Part shown: positions 5,637 to 5,757 of the stretch, in pieces
How positions within the stretch are numbered: position 1 is the first letter of the stretch
Layout of the letters: every line of letters begins with the position of its first letter
Assembly: GCA_021787255.1 (NCBI GenBank)
Contig: JAJYMD010000122.1
Location: forward strand, 1-5,757
From: Actinomycetes bacterium
GTDB lineage: Bacteria; Actinomycetota; Acidimicrobiia; Acidimicrobiales; RAAP-2
Direction of reading: 5' to 3'
Length of the DNA: 5,757 nucleotides
The notes under the pieces: generated by a model
Told to the model about the DNA's origin: nothing
What the model saw: only the letters and a program-made list of their open reading frames with translations
Database searches by the model: none
Translations under genes and position numbers: made by a program

Positions 5637-5757
5637 TCAGACGAACCTCGCGACAGGCGCACGCCGCTCGTCGAGCCGGACGTCGATTCCGTCGGACCTG
5701 GGCACCTCCAGCGTGGCCGACCCGTCTGGTGCCCTCGTGACTTCGAGCTCGACGCGT
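5637..5757 (-). CDS. C-terminal end of an unrecognised protein (partial)
   Basis: The minus-strand frame enters from the right edge and reads 39 residues to a TGA at 5639-5637: RVELEVTRAPDGSATLEV, then PRSDGIDVRLDERR, then APVARFV. Composition (alternating Val/Leu with Asp/Glu/Arg) and GC-rich third positions look like real coding, while the other five frames do not. No domain is recognisable in so short a piece. The stop lies in the degenerate edge of the 14-bp repeat array, so it is probably premature; a fitting continuation is visible at 5580-5479 in another frame. The 5' end is outside the window. Confidence 0.55.
   Translation of the reverse strand, partial: RVELEVTRAPDGSATLEVPRSDGIDVRLDERRAPVARFV

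Noticed and set aside
5573..5642. CRISPR array or replication-origin iterons
   Set aside because: The 14-bp units adjoin without spacers, which excludes CRISPR. There is no replication gene, AT-rich stretch or DnaA-box-like sequence nearby to support iterons.
5492..5740. Plus-strand frame through the 14-bp repeat
   Set aside because: The product is Arg/Ser/Gln low complexity created by the rotating repeat frame, and it opposes better-looking minus-strand coding.

Overview
The window is GC-rich with strongly GC-biased third codon positions. It carries an F420-type luciferase-like oxidoreductase and a leucyl-tRNA synthetase of the actinobacterial type. No Shine-Dalgarno sequence precedes leuS; instead a TAnnnT hexamer sits about 8 bases before its ATG, which suggests a leaderless transcript. 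Together these point to a high-GC actinobacterium. The wording of the LeuRS N-terminal catalytic motif reminds me of Acidimicrobiia, but that placement is an inference.

Layout. (1) Positions 1-891, plus strand: the 3' part of an F420-dependent LLM-class oxidoreductase gene. A perfect 10-bp hairpin follows 3 bases after its stop. (2) Positions 1115-3625, minus strand: a complete leuS of 836 residues, convergent with gene 1. The roughly 220-bp gap between them holds the hairpin and a codon-like but start-less stretch. (3) Positions 3757-3830, plus strand: tRNA-Ala(GGC), divergent from leuS. (4) Positions 3833 to about 5044: an apparent remnant of an element integrated at the tRNA 3' end. It contains a tandem 11-bp repeat, a small intact hypothetical gene with a good ribosome binding site (4006-4215), a second overlapping small reading frame, a truncated plus-strand coding remnant, and a tyrosine recombinase pseudogene on the minus strand. 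(5) Positions 5045-5478: no confident gene. (6) Positions 5479-5757, minus strand: the 3' end of an unrecognised gene that enters from the right edge. Its frame breaks exactly where four copies of a 14-bp tandem repeat begin, and a plausible continuation lies in another frame beyond the repeat.

The two housekeeping features, leuS and tRNA-Ala, share a divergent promoter region of about 130 bp. Everything to the right of the tRNA looks like accessory DNA that is decaying: the integrase is frameshifted and truncated, its cut end abuts another cut gene tail to tail, and a short tandem repeat appears to have disrupted a third gene. I found no complete new system. The most informative part is the eroded tRNA-associated island.
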